Source: Pseudomonas eucalypticola
GTDB lineage: Bacteria; Pseudomonadota; Gammaproteobacteria; Pseudomonadales; Pseudomonadaceae
Assembly (NCBI RefSeq): GCF_013374995.1
Contig: NZ_CP056030.1
Span: forward strand, 5,550,501-5,614,500
DNA: 64,000 bases
Direction: 5' to 3'
This document shows positions 47,796 to 57,389 of the stretch, in pieces (the stretch's first letter is position 1; each line of letters starts with the position of its first letter). The translations under genes and the position numbers were made by a program. Below the pieces are notes generated by a model that ran no database searches, was not told the origin of the DNA, and saw only the letters and a program-made list of their open reading frames with translations.

Positions 47796-48518
47796 ATGAC
47801 CCATTGGCCCGAGCAGCAGTTGTGTGAACTATTGCGCCTGACGGACGAAAACAGAATCCTGCGCTCGGCCGTTACTCTGATCCGCGACCTGGGGTTCGAC
47901 TACCTGCAGTTCAGCACTGCCTTGAGCGCCTGCCCCCACCCCATCTTCATGAGCAAGGGAAACCTGCCGCCCAGATGGACTGCACGCTATCACGACATGG
48001 ATTACGCCAGGGTCGACCCGGTCATTGCGCATTGCCGCGAATCGCTGGCGCCCTTGCGGTGGACCGATGAACTGTTCGCCGATACCCCCGGCCTGCGCCA
48101 GGATGCCAGTGCCCACGGGGTCAGCCACGGGTTGAGCCTGGCGGTACACGATGCGCACGGGCAGATGAGCATGCTGTCACTGGTGCGCCGAACCCTGCCG
48201 GTGAGCGACGACGAGTTCTATGCCAAGGCCGGCGCCAGCCTGTGGCTGTGCAACGTGTTGCACGAGCGCCTGAAAAACCACGTTATCCAGGCCTTGGCCA
48301 TGACCTCCACTGAACTATCGGTGCGGGAACGGCAAATACTGCACTGGCTGGCCGAGGGCAAGACAGCAGGCGAAACCGCAATGATCCTCAACCTGTCGGA
48401 ACGCACGGTGAACTTCCACATCACCAGCGCCGTGCGCAAGACCGGGCAGAAGAACAAGACCCTGGCAGTGGTACATGCGGCCAAGGCCGGAATACTGGAC
48501 GGCGTCATGCCTGCATAA
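47796..48518 (+). CDS. ppoR: LuxR-family solo regulator, PpoR-like
   Basis: 240 residues. The N-terminal autoinducer-binding domain (about 15-165) contains the conserved aromatic/Asp positions in RWTARYHDMDYARVDPVIAH. A C-terminal GerE helix-turn-helix follows (ELSVRERQILHWLAEGKTAG, ILNLSERTVNFHI). No luxI is in the window. Size and position between the reductase and rlmG match PpoR of P. putida, an AHL-binding LuxR solo. GGAGG precedes the ATG. Confidence 0.85.
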   Translation: MTHWPEQQLCELLRLTDENRILRSAVTLIRDLGFDYLQFSTALSACPHPIFMSKGNLPPRWTARYHDMDYARVDPVIAHCRESLAPLRWTDELFADTPGLRQDASAHGVSHGLSLAVHDAHGQMSMLSLVRRTLPVSDDEFYAKAGASLWLCNVLHERLKNHVIQALAMTSTELSVRERQILHWLAEGKTAGETAMILNLSERTVNFHITSAVRKTGQKNKTLAVVHAAKAGILDGVMPA

Positions 48519-48633
48519 AATCGCAAATGGACGTAGAATTCGCGACCCGGAGTGCCTGCGCGCACCTCCCCTGCGAGTTTGGTGCCGCCGAGACTTGCGT
48601 AATATACAGCCGCCTACCCTGAGTCTCTGCCCC

Positions 48634-49758
48634 ATGCCCGTGTTGACCTCGCCGTTTGCCCAACTGGACCTTATTCGCCAGCCTGACCAGCCCAACGAGC
48701 CTTTGCAGGCATTCGACGCAGCGGACGAATACCTGCTCAACCACCTGGCCGAGCAAAAGCTGCCCGCCGCCACCCGGGTGCTGGTACTCAATGACAGCTT
48801 CGGCGCACTGGCCATCAGCCTGCAGGGGCAGTTCGCCCTGGTGACCAGCGGCGACTCCTGCCTGGGCAGCCTGGCGCTGGAAAAGAACCTGGTGCGCAAT
48901 GGCCGGCCCTTCGACGCTATCACGCTGCTGCCGGCCAGCCAGCGCTGGGACGGGTTGTTCGAACGGGTACTGATCCGCGTGCCCAAGACCCTGGCGCTGC
49001 TGGAAGAGCAACTGATTCGCCTGCAAGGTCACCTGGCACCCGGCGCTGAAGTGGTGGCCGGCGCCATGGTCAAGCATTTGCCCCGAGCGGCAGGCGACTT
49101 GCTGGAGAAATACATCGGCCCCGTCAGCGCCACCCTGGCCGTGAAGAAAGCTCGCCTGTTGACCGCCCGCGCCGAACCGCGCGCGGCCTTCACCTCGCCC
49201 TACCCCAGCCGCTACCGCCTGGACCAGCCCGCCGTGGAGTTACTGAACCATGCCAACGTGTTCTGCCGCGAAGGCCTGGACATCGGCACCCGTGCCTTCC
49301 TGCCCCACCTGCCCAAGGGCCTGGGCAGTGCGCGGGTAGCAGACCTGGGCTGTGGCAACGGCGTGCTGGGTATTGTCAGTGCACTGGGCAACCCTGATGC
49401 CCACTACACGCTGGTGGATGAGTCCTACATGGCGGTGCAGTCCGCTGCCGAAAACTGGCAAGCCGCGCTGGGCAGCCGTGAAGTGACGGTCCGCGCCGAC
49501 GATGGCCTGGCCGGCCAAGCCCCGCAGTCGCTGGACGTGGTGCTGTGCAACCCACCCTTCCACCAGGCTCAGGTGGTGGGTGACTTCCTGGCCTGGCGCA
49601 TGTTCCAGCAGGCTCGCGAAGCACTGGTGGTGGGCGGCGCACTGTACATCGTTGGCAACCGCCACCTGGGTTACCACAACAAGTTGGCGCGGCTGTTCCG
49701 CGGGGTCGAGCAGGTAGCGGCGACGCCCAAGTTCGTCATCCTCAAGGCCCGCAAATAG
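48634..49758 (+). CDS. rlmG: 23S rRNA (guanine1835-N2)-methyltransferase RlmG
   Basis: 374 residues: an inactive N-terminal methyltransferase-like domain and a catalytic C-terminal domain. The latter has SAM motif VADLGCGNGVLGIVSA near residue 235 and the NPPF motif (VVLCNPPFHQ) near 310. The ATG at 48634 (MPVLTSPFAQLDLI) is preferred over a longer frame that overlaps an untranslated leader. Confidence 0.93.
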   Translation: MPVLTSPFAQLDLIRQPDQPNEPLQAFDAADEYLLNHLAEQKLPAATRVLVLNDSFGALAISLQGQFALVTSGDSCLGSLALEKNLVRNGRPFDAITLLPASQRWDGLFERVLIRVPKTLALLEEQLIRLQGHLAPGAEVVAGAMVKHLPRAAGDLLEKYIGPVSATLAVKKARLLTARAEPRAAFTSPYPSRYRLDQPAVELLNHANVFCREGLDIGTRAFLPHLPKGLGSARVADLGCGNGVLGIVSALGNPDAHYTLVDESYMAVQSAAENWQAALGSREVTVRADDGLAGQAPQSLDVVLCNPPFHQAQVVGDFLAWRMFQQAREALVVGGALYIVGNRHLGYHNKLARLFRGVEQVAATPKFVILKARK

Positions 49759-49796
49759 CCCGCCAGGCCTGCGGAGCCTCCCTAAAACGCCAGGGC

Positions 49797-49819
49797 AAAA
49801 AAAACCCTCCGAAGAGGGT
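49797..49819 (-). terminator. Terminator of the cioAB operon
   Basis: On the minus strand ACCCTC, loop TTCG, GAGGGT, then eight T. Just downstream of the DUF2474 gene and convergent to rlmG. Confidence 0.9.
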
Positions 49820-49867
49820 CTGAAAGCCGCTGCCTGTGCAAAACAGCGGTGGGATGAGACGGTTGGA

Positions 49868-50029
49868 TCAATGCGACTTCATGCCCGCGGCGGTCATGAA
49901 CATGCGCAGCAATTCTGCGACGATGCCCAGGGCCACTATGCTGCCGGCCCAGATCACCACCAGCCAGCCAACACGTTTCCACCAGGGGGTGTTGGCGGCC
50001 GGATCGGGTTCGTGTTCCTTGGTGCTCAT
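49868..50029 (-). CDS. DUF2474 small subunit-like protein of the bd-type oxidase
   Basis: A 53-residue gene. It starts MSTKEHEPDPAANTPWWKRV, has one membrane helix (GWLVVIWAGSIVALGIVAEL) and ends TAAGMKSH. DUF2474 proteins are encoded after cioB in pseudomonads and resemble CydX-type stabilising subunits of bd oxidases (role by analogy). GGAGAG lies upstream of the ATG. It lies 60 bp after cioB and before the operon terminator. Confidence 0.85.
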   Translation of the reverse strand: MSTKEHEPDPAANTPWWKRVGWLVVIWAGSIVALGIVAELLRMFMTAAGMKSH

Positions 50030-50089
50030 GTCACGACTCTCCAGGCAAGCCCCGGGTGATGCTGCGCACCGCCACGGGGCATGGGGCTA

Positions 50090-51097
50090 TCAGTGGTAAC
50101 CGTCCTCATGGGTCACCTTGCCGCGGAACACGTAGTAGCTCCAGAAGGTGTACACCAGGATGAACGGGATGATGAACAGGGTGCCCACCAGGATGAAACC
50201 CTGGCTCTGCGGTGGCGAAGCAGCGTCCCAGATCGAGATCGATGGCGGGATGATGTTCGGCCACAGGCTGATGCCCAAGCCGCTGTAACCCAGGAAGATC
50301 AGGGCCAGGGTCATGATGAACGGCATGTAGTGCGCACGCTGGGAAACGGCCTTGAGCAGCACGTACAGCGACAGCAGCACCAGCAGCGGCACCGGCATGA
50401 ACCACAGCAGGTTAGGCATGCTGAACCAGCGGCCGGCGATGTCGGCGTGGGTCAGGGGGGTCCAGATGCTGACGATACCGGTCACCAGCAGCAGTACCAG
50501 CGCCAGCGGCTTGGCCAGCTTGTGCATGGCTTCCTGCAGGCTGCCTTCGGTCTTCATGATCAGCCAGGTGCAACCCAGCAGGGCATAGGCGACGATCAGC
50601 GCCAGGCCACAGAACACGCTGAACGGCGTCAGCCAGTCCAGGCCCCCACCTGCGTAAGCGCGGTTGACCACCGGGATGCCGTCGATGAAGGCACCCAGGG
50701 CCACACCCTGGGCAAAGGTGGCCAGCAGCGAGCCGCCAATGAACGCCTTGTCCCAGATGTGGCGCTTGTCGGCACGGGCCTTGAAGCGGAACTCGAAGGC
50801 CACGCCGCGGAAGATCAGGCCGATGAGCATCAGGATCAGTGGCAGGTACAGCGCTTCCAGCACCACCGAGTAGGCCAGCGGGAAGGCGCCGAACAGCGCG
50901 GCACCGCCCAGCACCAGCCAGGTTTCGTTGCCGTCCCACACGGGGGCGACAGTGTTCATCATTACGTCACGGTCGGACTCGCCCTTGATGAACGGGAATA
51001 GAATCCCGATACCCAGGTCGAAGCCGTCCATGATCACGTACATCATGATGCCGAAGATAATGATCACGGCCCAGATCAGTGGCAGATCGATACCCAT
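50090..51097 (-). CDS. cioB: Cyanide-insensitive bd-type oxidase subunit II
   Basis: 335 residues, 8-9 membrane helices, beginning MGIDLPLIWAVIIIFGIMMY. It has the CydB signature region (MDGFDLGIGILFPF and WDGNETWLVLGGAALFGAFP). It forms the quinol oxidase with CioA and lacks haem-ligating residues itself. It starts 3 bases after the cioA stop. Confidence 0.95.
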   Translation of the reverse strand: MGIDLPLIWAVIIIFGIMMYVIMDGFDLGIGILFPFIKGESDRDVMMNTVAPVWDGNETWLVLGGAALFGAFPLAYSVVLEALYLPLILMLIGLIFRGVAFEFRFKARADKRHIWDKAFIGGSLLATFAQGVALGAFIDGIPVVNRAYAGGGLDWLTPFSVFCGLALIVAYALLGCTWLIMKTEGSLQEAMHKLAKPLALVLLLVTGIVSIWTPLTHADIAGRWFSMPNLLWFMPVPLLVLLSLYVLLKAVSQRAHYMPFIMTLALIFLGYSGLGISLWPNIIPPSISIWDAASPPQSQGFILVGTLFIIPFILVYTFWSYYVFRGKVTHEDGYH

Positions 51098-51100
51098 GAC

Positions 51101-52537
51101 TCAATTCCCCTTGGTCAGGTCGGCAGTGCCTTCTTCGGCGCCTTCGTGGGCGGCGGAGAGAGGACGGGCAGGCGTGCGTGTCTGGCCAGGGCCACCGTGG
51201 GTAGCTTCTGCGCCTTCGTGGGTTTTCGGCCCTTTGCGCACCAGGCGCATCATGTAGCCGAAGCCGGTACCGAACAGCGAGAAGTACACCACCACGAACA
51301 GCACCAGGGTGATGCTCATCTGCGTGACGCTGTGGTTGGACACCGCATCGGAAGTGCGCAGCAGGCCATACACGACCCACGGCTGACGGCCGATCTCGGT
51401 GGTGAACCAGCCCGCCAGCAGGGCGATCAGGCCAGACGGGCCCATGCACATGGCCAGGGTCAGGAACAGGCGGTTGGTGTACAAGCCACCGCGCCAGCGC
51501 AGCCAGGCGCTCCACAGGCCCACGGCGATCATCAGCATGCCGAGGCCGGCCATGATGCGGAACGACCAGAACACGATCAGCGAGTTCGGACGGTCTTCAG
51601 GCGGGAACGACTTCAGCGCGGGGATCTGCTTGTCCAGGCTGTGGGTCAGGATGAGGCTGCCCAGGTACGGCACTTCGATGGCGTACTTGGTTTTCTCTTC
51701 CTTCATGTCCGGGATGCCGAACAGGATCAGCGGCGTCGGCTCGTTGCCGACGTTTTCCCAGTGGCCTTCGATGGCCGCGATTTTCGCTGGCTGGTGCTCC
51801 AGGGTGTTCAGGCCGTGGGCGTCACCGACGAAAGCCTGGATAGGCGCGACGATCAGCGCCATCCACATGGCCATGGAAAACATCTTGCGGATGGCCGGGT
51901 TGTCGCGGCCGCGCAGCAGGTGCCAGGCAGCCGAGGCGCCGACGAAGAACGCGGTGGCGACGAAGGCGGCGATGGCCATGTGTGCCAGGCGGAAGGGGAA
52001 CGACGGGTTGAAGATAACCGCCAGCCAGTCCACCGGAATGACGCGCCCGTCGACGATCTCGTAACCTTGCGGGGTCTGCATCCAGCTGTTGGACGCCAGG
52101 ATCCAGAAAGTGGAGATCAGCGTGCCCACGGCCACCATGACGGTGGAGAAGTAGTGCAGGCCACGGCCCACACGGTTCCAGCCGAACAGCATGACACCGA
52201 GGAAACCCGCTTCCAGGAAGAATGCCGTGAGTACTTCGTACGTCAGCAGCGGGCCGTTGACGGCGCCGGCGAAGTCCGAGAAACGGCTCCAGTTGGTACC
52301 GAACTCGTAGGCCATGACCAGGCCCGAGACCACGCCCATACCGAAGTTGACGGCAAAAATTTTCGACCAGAAGTGGTACAGGTCGCGGTAGGTATCGTCC
52401 TTGGTCTTGAGCCACAGGCCTTCGAGCACCGCCAGGAAACTGGCCAGACCGATGGTGATGGCAGGGAACAGGATGTGGAACGATACGGTAAACGCGAACT
52501 GCATTCGGGCGAGATCTAGAGCCTCTAAACCGAACAT
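51101..52537 (-). CDS. cioA: Cyanide-insensitive bd-type oxidase subunit I
   Basis: 478 residues starting MFGLEALDLARMQFAFTVSF, with His ligands in QFAFTVSFHILFP and FRLAHMAIAAF. The Q-loop is short, and the quinol-site motif GWFTTEIGRQPWVVYGLLRT is clear. The short Q-loop places it with the CIO branch rather than E. coli CydA. It oxidises ubiquinol and reduces oxygen without pumping protons. An ANR-box-like site lies upstream. Confidence 0.95.
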   Translation of the reverse strand: MFGLEALDLARMQFAFTVSFHILFPAITIGLASFLAVLEGLWLKTKDDTYRDLYHFWSKIFAVNFGMGVVSGLVMAYEFGTNWSRFSDFAGAVNGPLLTYEVLTAFFLEAGFLGVMLFGWNRVGRGLHYFSTVMVAVGTLISTFWILASNSWMQTPQGYEIVDGRVIPVDWLAVIFNPSFPFRLAHMAIAAFVATAFFVGASAAWHLLRGRDNPAIRKMFSMAMWMALIVAPIQAFVGDAHGLNTLEHQPAKIAAIEGHWENVGNEPTPLILFGIPDMKEEKTKYAIEVPYLGSLILTHSLDKQIPALKSFPPEDRPNSLIVFWSFRIMAGLGMLMIAVGLWSAWLRWRGGLYTNRLFLTLAMCMGPSGLIALLAGWFTTEIGRQPWVVYGLLRTSDAVSNHSVTQMSITLVLFVVVYFSLFGTGFGYMMRLVRKGPKTHEGAEATHGGPGQTRTPARPLSAAHEGAEEGTADLTKGN

Positions 52538-52699
52538 AAGTTTTCCTCTATCAGATGTGTCATCTGCACGTTACGGGCGGGAGCCCGTGAACCAGCGCCT
52601 ACGGCCCTCAGGATTACTGAGTGCGGCGCTTGTCATGTGTTCTGCGTAATCAGGTTAGTCAGCGACCGAAGGCCAAACACCGTGCGGGCGCAATGGGTT

Positions 52700-52713
52700 T
52701 TGACGTGGGTCAA
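52700..52713. promoter_or_regulatory. ANR/FNR-box-like site upstream of cioAB
   Basis: TTGACGTGGGTCAA is a perfect TTGAC-N4-GTCAA palindrome, 163 bp ahead of cioA in the 392-bp gap between cioA and the divergent MFS gene. Anr is known to control cioAB in P. aeruginosa. The rest of the gap holds no ORF I can support. Confidence 0.65.
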
Positions 52714-52929
52714 TGATCTCTAAAAGAGTAGACCCAAAAGCGGTGCGCAACTGCGTGGTCTATTGTCACGCGGCACGTTGCCTCACCCTGCGAAAGGCGG
52801 GTGTGGGGGGCGATTGTCGTTGATCAGGCGAGCGGATGGCAGCGAACAGCGGTAACCTGCGTTTCTGCAACCTCTGGTTACAAACAAATGGTAATCTCGC
52901 GCCTTCCGCTCGCGAGGTCGCCCTGCCCC

Positions 52930-54156
52930 ATGTCCAGTTCCGCTGTACTGCTGCTGCGTCATCATCGTCCCTTCATGGCCTTCTGGTTCGCGCGGGTGTG
53001 TACCGCCAGCGGTTTCCAGATGCTGACAGTGGCCATTGGCTGGCACCTCTACCAGTTGACCGGCAGCGTGCTGGATCTGGGTTTGGTCGGCCTGGTGGAA
53101 TTCACGCCGCGCGTGCTGTTCATGCTCCACACGGGCCATGTGGCCGACCGCTATGACCGGCGCAAGGTGGCGGCTATCTGCCAGACCGGCCAGGCACTGG
53201 TGGCCCTGGCCCTGGTGATCGGCAGCAGCACGGATACCGTCAGCCGCGACATGATCTTCGTGCTGGCTTTCCTACTAGGCAGCGCTCGCGCGTTCGAGAT
53301 GCCCACGACCCAGGCGCTGTTGCCCAATATCGTGCCTGCCGAGCTGTTCCCTCGGGCCGTGGCGGCCTCGGCGTCGGCCATGCAGACCGCAACCATCGTC
53401 GCGCCGGCCCTGGGTGGTTTCCTGTATGCCTTCGGCAGCATCTGGGTGTACGGCCCCACGGTGGTGCTGTACGTGCTGGCCTTGTCGCTGATGCTCAGCC
53501 TGCCGGCGCGGCAGACGCCGCTGAACAAGGGCAAGGCCACGCTGCAATCGCTGCTGGCGGGTATTCACTTCATCCGCAGCCGCCCGGACATTCTCGGGGC
53601 CATCTCGCTGGACCTGTTCGCGGTCTTGCTGGGCGGCGCCACGGCCCTGCTGCCGGTGTTCGCCCGCGACATTCTGCTGACCGGCCCGTGGGGCCTGGGC
53701 CTGCTGCGTTCAGCACCGGCGGTGGGGGCCTTGCTGATGTCGTTCTGGCTGTCGCGTTTTCCTATCGAACGCAACGTGGGCCGCGTCATGTTCACCGGGG
53801 TCGGGGTGTTTGGCGTGGCGACCATTGCGTTTGGGCTGTCCACGTCGTTCTGGTTTTCCCTGGGCACCCTGGCGGTGCTGGGCGCGGCGGACATGATCAG
53901 CATGGTGATTCGCGGCGCGTTCGTGCAACTGGAAACGCCTGATGAAATGCGTGGGCGGGTGAGCGCGGTGAACGGCCTGTTCATCGGGGCTTCCAACCAG
54001 CTTGGGGAGTTCGAGTCGGGGCTGACGGCGCACTGGTTCGGCACTGTTCCCGCAGTGGTGCTGGGCGGTGTGGGTACGCTGGCGGTGACCGGAATCTGGA
54101 TCAAGCTGTTCCCGACCTTGGCCCAGCGCGATCACATGCATACCCGTAAACCTTAG
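52930..54156 (+). CDS. MFS transporter, EntS-like (MFS_3)
   Basis: 408 residues, about 12 membrane helices, starting MSSSAVLLLRHHRPFMAFWF. It has the family motif HVADRYDRRKVAAICQ between helices 2 and 3 and the middle TLQSLLAGIHFIRSRPDILG. The fold group contains enterobactin exporter EntS and macrolide exporters; the substrate is unknown. The ATG at 52930 is chosen over an upstream frame start that includes promoter DNA. Confidence 0.85.
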   Translation: MSSSAVLLLRHHRPFMAFWFARVCTASGFQMLTVAIGWHLYQLTGSVLDLGLVGLVEFTPRVLFMLHTGHVADRYDRRKVAAICQTGQALVALALVIGSSTDTVSRDMIFVLAFLLGSARAFEMPTTQALLPNIVPAELFPRAVAASASAMQTATIVAPALGGFLYAFGSIWVYGPTVVLYVLALSLMLSLPARQTPLNKGKATLQSLLAGIHFIRSRPDILGAISLDLFAVLLGGATALLPVFARDILLTGPWGLGLLRSAPAVGALLMSFWLSRFPIERNVGRVMFTGVGVFGVATIAFGLSTSFWFSLGTLAVLGAADMISMVIRGAFVQLETPDEMRGRVSAVNGLFIGASNQLGEFESGLTAHWFGTVPAVVLGGVGTLAVTGIWIKLFPTLAQRDHMHTRKP

Positions 54157-54164
54157 CGCGCCGA

Positions 54165-54213
54165 TCCCCCAGCTTCGGCCGGCCACCTGTGAGGCCGGGC
54201 GAAGCTGGGGAAT
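54165..54213. repeat. REP-like inverted pair, diverged
   Basis: CCCCCAGCTTCGGCCGGCCA faces GGCCGGGCGAAGCTGGGGAA in the gap between the MFS gene and the convergent molybdenum hydroxylase operon. Confidence 0.7.
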
Positions 54214-54219
54214 GCACGC

Positions 54220-56403
54220 TCAGAGCAATTTATCGAGGGTGATGGGGAATTCGCGTACGCGCTTGCCGGTGGCGTGGTAAATGGCATTGGCCACCGCCGC
54301 CGCCACACCGACCACGCCAATCTCGCCGACGCCCTTGGAACCCAGCGCGTTGACGATATCGTCCTCTTCCTCGACAAAAATAACGTCAATGTCGCCAATA
54401 TCGGCCTGAACCGGAATATGGTATTCGGCCAGGTTATGGTTCATGGGCCGCCCCAGCACATGGTCCACCAGCGCCTCTTCGTGCAAGGCCATGCCCACAC
54501 CCCATACCACGCCGCCCAGGATCTGGCTGCGCGCCATCTTCGGGTTGATCACCTTGCCCGCCGCCACGGCACTGACGACGCGGTTGACCCGCACGCTGCC
54601 CAGGTCTTCATCCACCAGCACCTCGACGAATACCGCCGAATGGGTCGCCGTGGCGTAGGCCTCGCGCTTCTTGTCCGGCTCGGCGTCCACTTGCACCTCC
54701 AGGAAGGTTTCGCCACCGGCCTCAAGCAGTTCGGCCAGGGCCCGGCGGTAGCCACCAAAATGCAGGTGGCCTTCCTCGAACCGCGCCCGCTCGGGAGTGA
54801 TGGCGGCGAACGCCGGGTCGACCTGGCGGGCCAGGTCCAGCAAGCGGCCTTGCAGCGCCGCACAGGCCTGCTGCACGGCACTGCCCACCGAGGACACCGT
54901 GAAAGAGCCGCCCTGCAGCGGCGCCGTGGGCAAGGATGAGTCGCCCAGCACGAAGCGAACGTTCTCAACCGCCACGCCAGATGCCTGGGCCGCGATCTGC
55001 GTCATGACCGTGTAGGTGCCGGTGCCGATATCGGTAGTGGCACTGCTGACCACCAGTTGCCCGTCGGCCGTGAGCCTGGCCTTGGCACTGGCCTTCATCT
55101 GCAAGGCTTCCCATACGCCGCCGGCCATGCCCCAGCCCACCAACTGGTGGCCCTGGCGCTGGCTGCGCGGTTCAGGGTTGCGCCGGGCCCAGCCAAAACG
55201 TTCGGCGCCTTCGGCGTAGCAGGCACGCAGCTCTTTGCTGGAGTAGCGCTTGTCTTCGTTCTGGTTGCGCTCGGAGAAGTTGAGCAGGCGCAGTTGCACC
55301 GGGTCGATGGCCACGGCGCAGGCCAGTTCATCCATGGCGCACTCCAGGCCGATCAGGCCCAGCGCCGCGCCGGGCGCACGCATGTCCAACGGGGTGTAGA
55401 CATCCAGTGGCACCAGTTGGTAGTCCAGTTCGACGTTATCGCAGTGGTAGAGCATGCCGCTCCACTCCACCACATGCTCGGCGAAGTTCTCGAAGCGCGA
55501 TGTCTGGCCGATGGCCTGGTGGCCAATGGCGGTCAACTGGCCATTGGCGGCGCACCCCAGGCGCAGGCGCTGGCGCGTGCGCGGCCGGTAGCCGAAGGTG
55601 AACATCTGCTGCCGGGTAAGGGTCACGCGCACTGAGCGCTTGAGCAGCAGCGCCGCCATTACCGCCAGGGGCAGTTGATATTGCGGGCGCAAGCCCGACC
55701 CAAAGGCCCCCCCCACGAACGCCGCCAGGATCCGCACCTTTTCCTTGGGCAGGTCGAATACCTTCTGTACGTAGGCCTGGCAGTTCTGTGGCCCCTGGGT
55801 CTTGTCATGGATCAGCAGGCTGCCGTCCTGCTGATACAAAACGGTACTGGCGTGGGGCTCCATGGGGTTGTGGTATTCGCTGGGGGTATCGTAAGTGGCG
55901 TCGATGCTCAACGCCGCCCCCGCCAGGGCCTGCTCGAAATGCCCACGCGGTTTGGGCGTTTCGGCCGGAGCCGGGTGGGCGTGGTCCAGGTCCACCAGCA
56001 GGTCGGTCTGGTGCGCCGCTTCTTCGTATTCGATGTGCACCAGGGTCGCGGCGTAGCGCGCCAGCTCCAGGTCGCACGCTACCACCAACGCCAGCGGCTG
56101 GCCGCTGTACAGCACGTGGTCATTGTAGAGGGGGCGAAAGGGCGAGCCCGGGGCGGCGTCGGCGTCTTCGTAGGGCTTGTCGTAGCTGGCGATGGCCGGG
56201 CGGTTGGTGTGGTCGATTACCGCCACCACGCCTGGCAACGCCAGGGCTGCGGCGCTATGGATGTTCACCACGCGCCCTCGGGCAATGGTGCTGGAGACTA
56301 CGCTGCCGTACAGCAGGCCATCTTCGGGAAACTCACTGGCGTAACGGGCCTGGCCAGTAACTTTCAGTACACCGTCGACTCGGTCCATGGGGGTTGCGTT
56401 CAT
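54220..56403 (-). CDS. Molybdopterin-binding subunit of a xanthine-oxidase-family aldehyde oxidoreductase
   Basis: 727 residues, resembling E. coli PaoC (YagR). Cofactor-binding regions are AFVGGAFGSGLRPQYQLP and RAPGAALGLIGLECAMDELA. The catalytic base is Glu694 in SKGVGEIGVVGVAAAVANAI. No signal peptide. Substrate is probably an aldehyde or aromatic compound. It is the last gene of a three-gene operon (FeS, FAD, Mo) in Pao order. No XdhC/PaoD-type maturation factor is adjacent. Confidence 0.88.
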   Translation of the reverse strand: MNATPMDRVDGVLKVTGQARYASEFPEDGLLYGSVVSSTIARGRVVNIHSAAALALPGVVAVIDHTNRPAIASYDKPYEDADAAPGSPFRPLYNDHVLYSGQPLALVVACDLELARYAATLVHIEYEEAAHQTDLLVDLDHAHPAPAETPKPRGHFEQALAGAALSIDATYDTPSEYHNPMEPHASTVLYQQDGSLLIHDKTQGPQNCQAYVQKVFDLPKEKVRILAAFVGGAFGSGLRPQYQLPLAVMAALLLKRSVRVTLTRQQMFTFGYRPRTRQRLRLGCAANGQLTAIGHQAIGQTSRFENFAEHVVEWSGMLYHCDNVELDYQLVPLDVYTPLDMRAPGAALGLIGLECAMDELACAVAIDPVQLRLLNFSERNQNEDKRYSSKELRACYAEGAERFGWARRNPEPRSQRQGHQLVGWGMAGGVWEALQMKASAKARLTADGQLVVSSATTDIGTGTYTVMTQIAAQASGVAVENVRFVLGDSSLPTAPLQGGSFTVSSVGSAVQQACAALQGRLLDLARQVDPAFAAITPERARFEEGHLHFGGYRRALAELLEAGGETFLEVQVDAEPDKKREAYATATHSAVFVEVLVDEDLGSVRVNRVVSAVAAGKVINPKMARSQILGGVVWGVGMALHEEALVDHVLGRPMNHNLAEYHIPVQADIGDIDVIFVEEEDDIVNALGSKGVGEIGVVGVAAAVANAIYHATGKRVREFPITLDKLL

Positions 56404-57389
56404 GAGGGTTGCCCTCCCAGTGCCGCCTGCTCCAGGGCGCGCACCACGGCGCGGCGAACCAGGCGCACCTTGAAGGCGTTGTGGGCCAGCGGCTCGGCGT
56501 CACGCACCAGCGCCTCGGCGGCGGCGGTAAAGGTTTCATGGCTGACCGGTTGGCCTACCAGCTGTGCTTCCACGGCGCGGTCGCGCCACGGCTTGTGGGC
56601 TACACCGCCCAACACCAGGCGGGCGGCGGTGATGGTCGGGCCGTCCAGTGTCAGCGCAGCGGCCACCGACACCAGGGCAAAGGCGTAGGACGCGCGGTCG
56701 CGCACCTTGAGGTAGTGGCTGTGGGCCGCGAACCCTTCTGCAGGCAATTCGATGGCGGTAATCAGTTCGTCGTCGGCCAACTGGTTGTCGCGCTCCGGGT
56801 GGTCCGCGGGCAGCCGGTGGAAGTCGGCGAACTCGATGGTGCGTGCACCGGCGCGTCCCTGCACATGCACCACGGCCTCCAGCGCGGCCAGGGCCACGCA
56901 CATGTCCGAGGGGTGGGTGGCCACACATTCGGGGCTGGCGCCGAAGATTGCATGAATGCGGTTCAAGCCATCGCGTGCCGGGCAGCCGCTGCCGGGCTTG
57001 CGCTTGTTGCAGGGCACCCCGGCGTCGTAAAAGTAGTAGCAGCGGGTGCGCTGCAACAGGTTGCCGCCGGTGGTGGCCATGTTGCGCAACTGCGGAGAAG
57101 CGCCCGCCAGGATCGCCTGGCTGAGCAAGGGGTACTGCCATTCCACCTGGGGCAACCAGGCCAGGTCAGCGTTGCTCACCAGGGCGCCGATGCGCAGGCC
57201 CCCATCGGCGGTGGGCACCACGTCGCGCAGGGGCAGGCCAGTGATATCGATGACCTTGGCCGGTCGCTCGACATTCTCTTTCATCAGGTCCAGCAGGTTG
57301 GTGCCACCGGCGATGAAGCGGCTGCCGGGGCCTGCCTGGCCGATGGCTTCTGCGACGCCCGCCGGGCGGCTATAACTGAAAGGGTTCAT
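56400..57389 (-). CDS. FAD-binding subunit of the same oxidoreductase
   Basis: 329 residues. The FAD motif AGGTNLLDLMKENVERP is near residue 30, and TTGGNLLQRTRC follows. The segment RCYYFYDAGVPCNKRKPGSG plus the next Cys supplies four cysteines, as in PaoB, which carries an additional [4Fe-4S] cluster. Start MNPFSYSRPAG at 57389 overlaps the stop of the FeS gene by ATGA. It overlaps the Mo subunit gene by 4 bases. Confidence 0.88.
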   Translation of the reverse strand: MNPFSYSRPAGVAEAIGQAGPGSRFIAGGTNLLDLMKENVERPAKVIDITGLPLRDVVPTADGGLRIGALVSNADLAWLPQVEWQYPLLSQAILAGASPQLRNMATTGGNLLQRTRCYYFYDAGVPCNKRKPGSGCPARDGLNRIHAIFGASPECVATHPSDMCVALAALEAVVHVQGRAGARTIEFADFHRLPADHPERDNQLADDELITAIELPAEGFAAHSHYLKVRDRASYAFALVSVAAALTLDGPTITAARLVLGGVAHKPWRDRAVEAQLVGQPVSHETFTAAAEALVRDAEPLAHNAFKVRLVRRAVVRALEQAALGGQPS

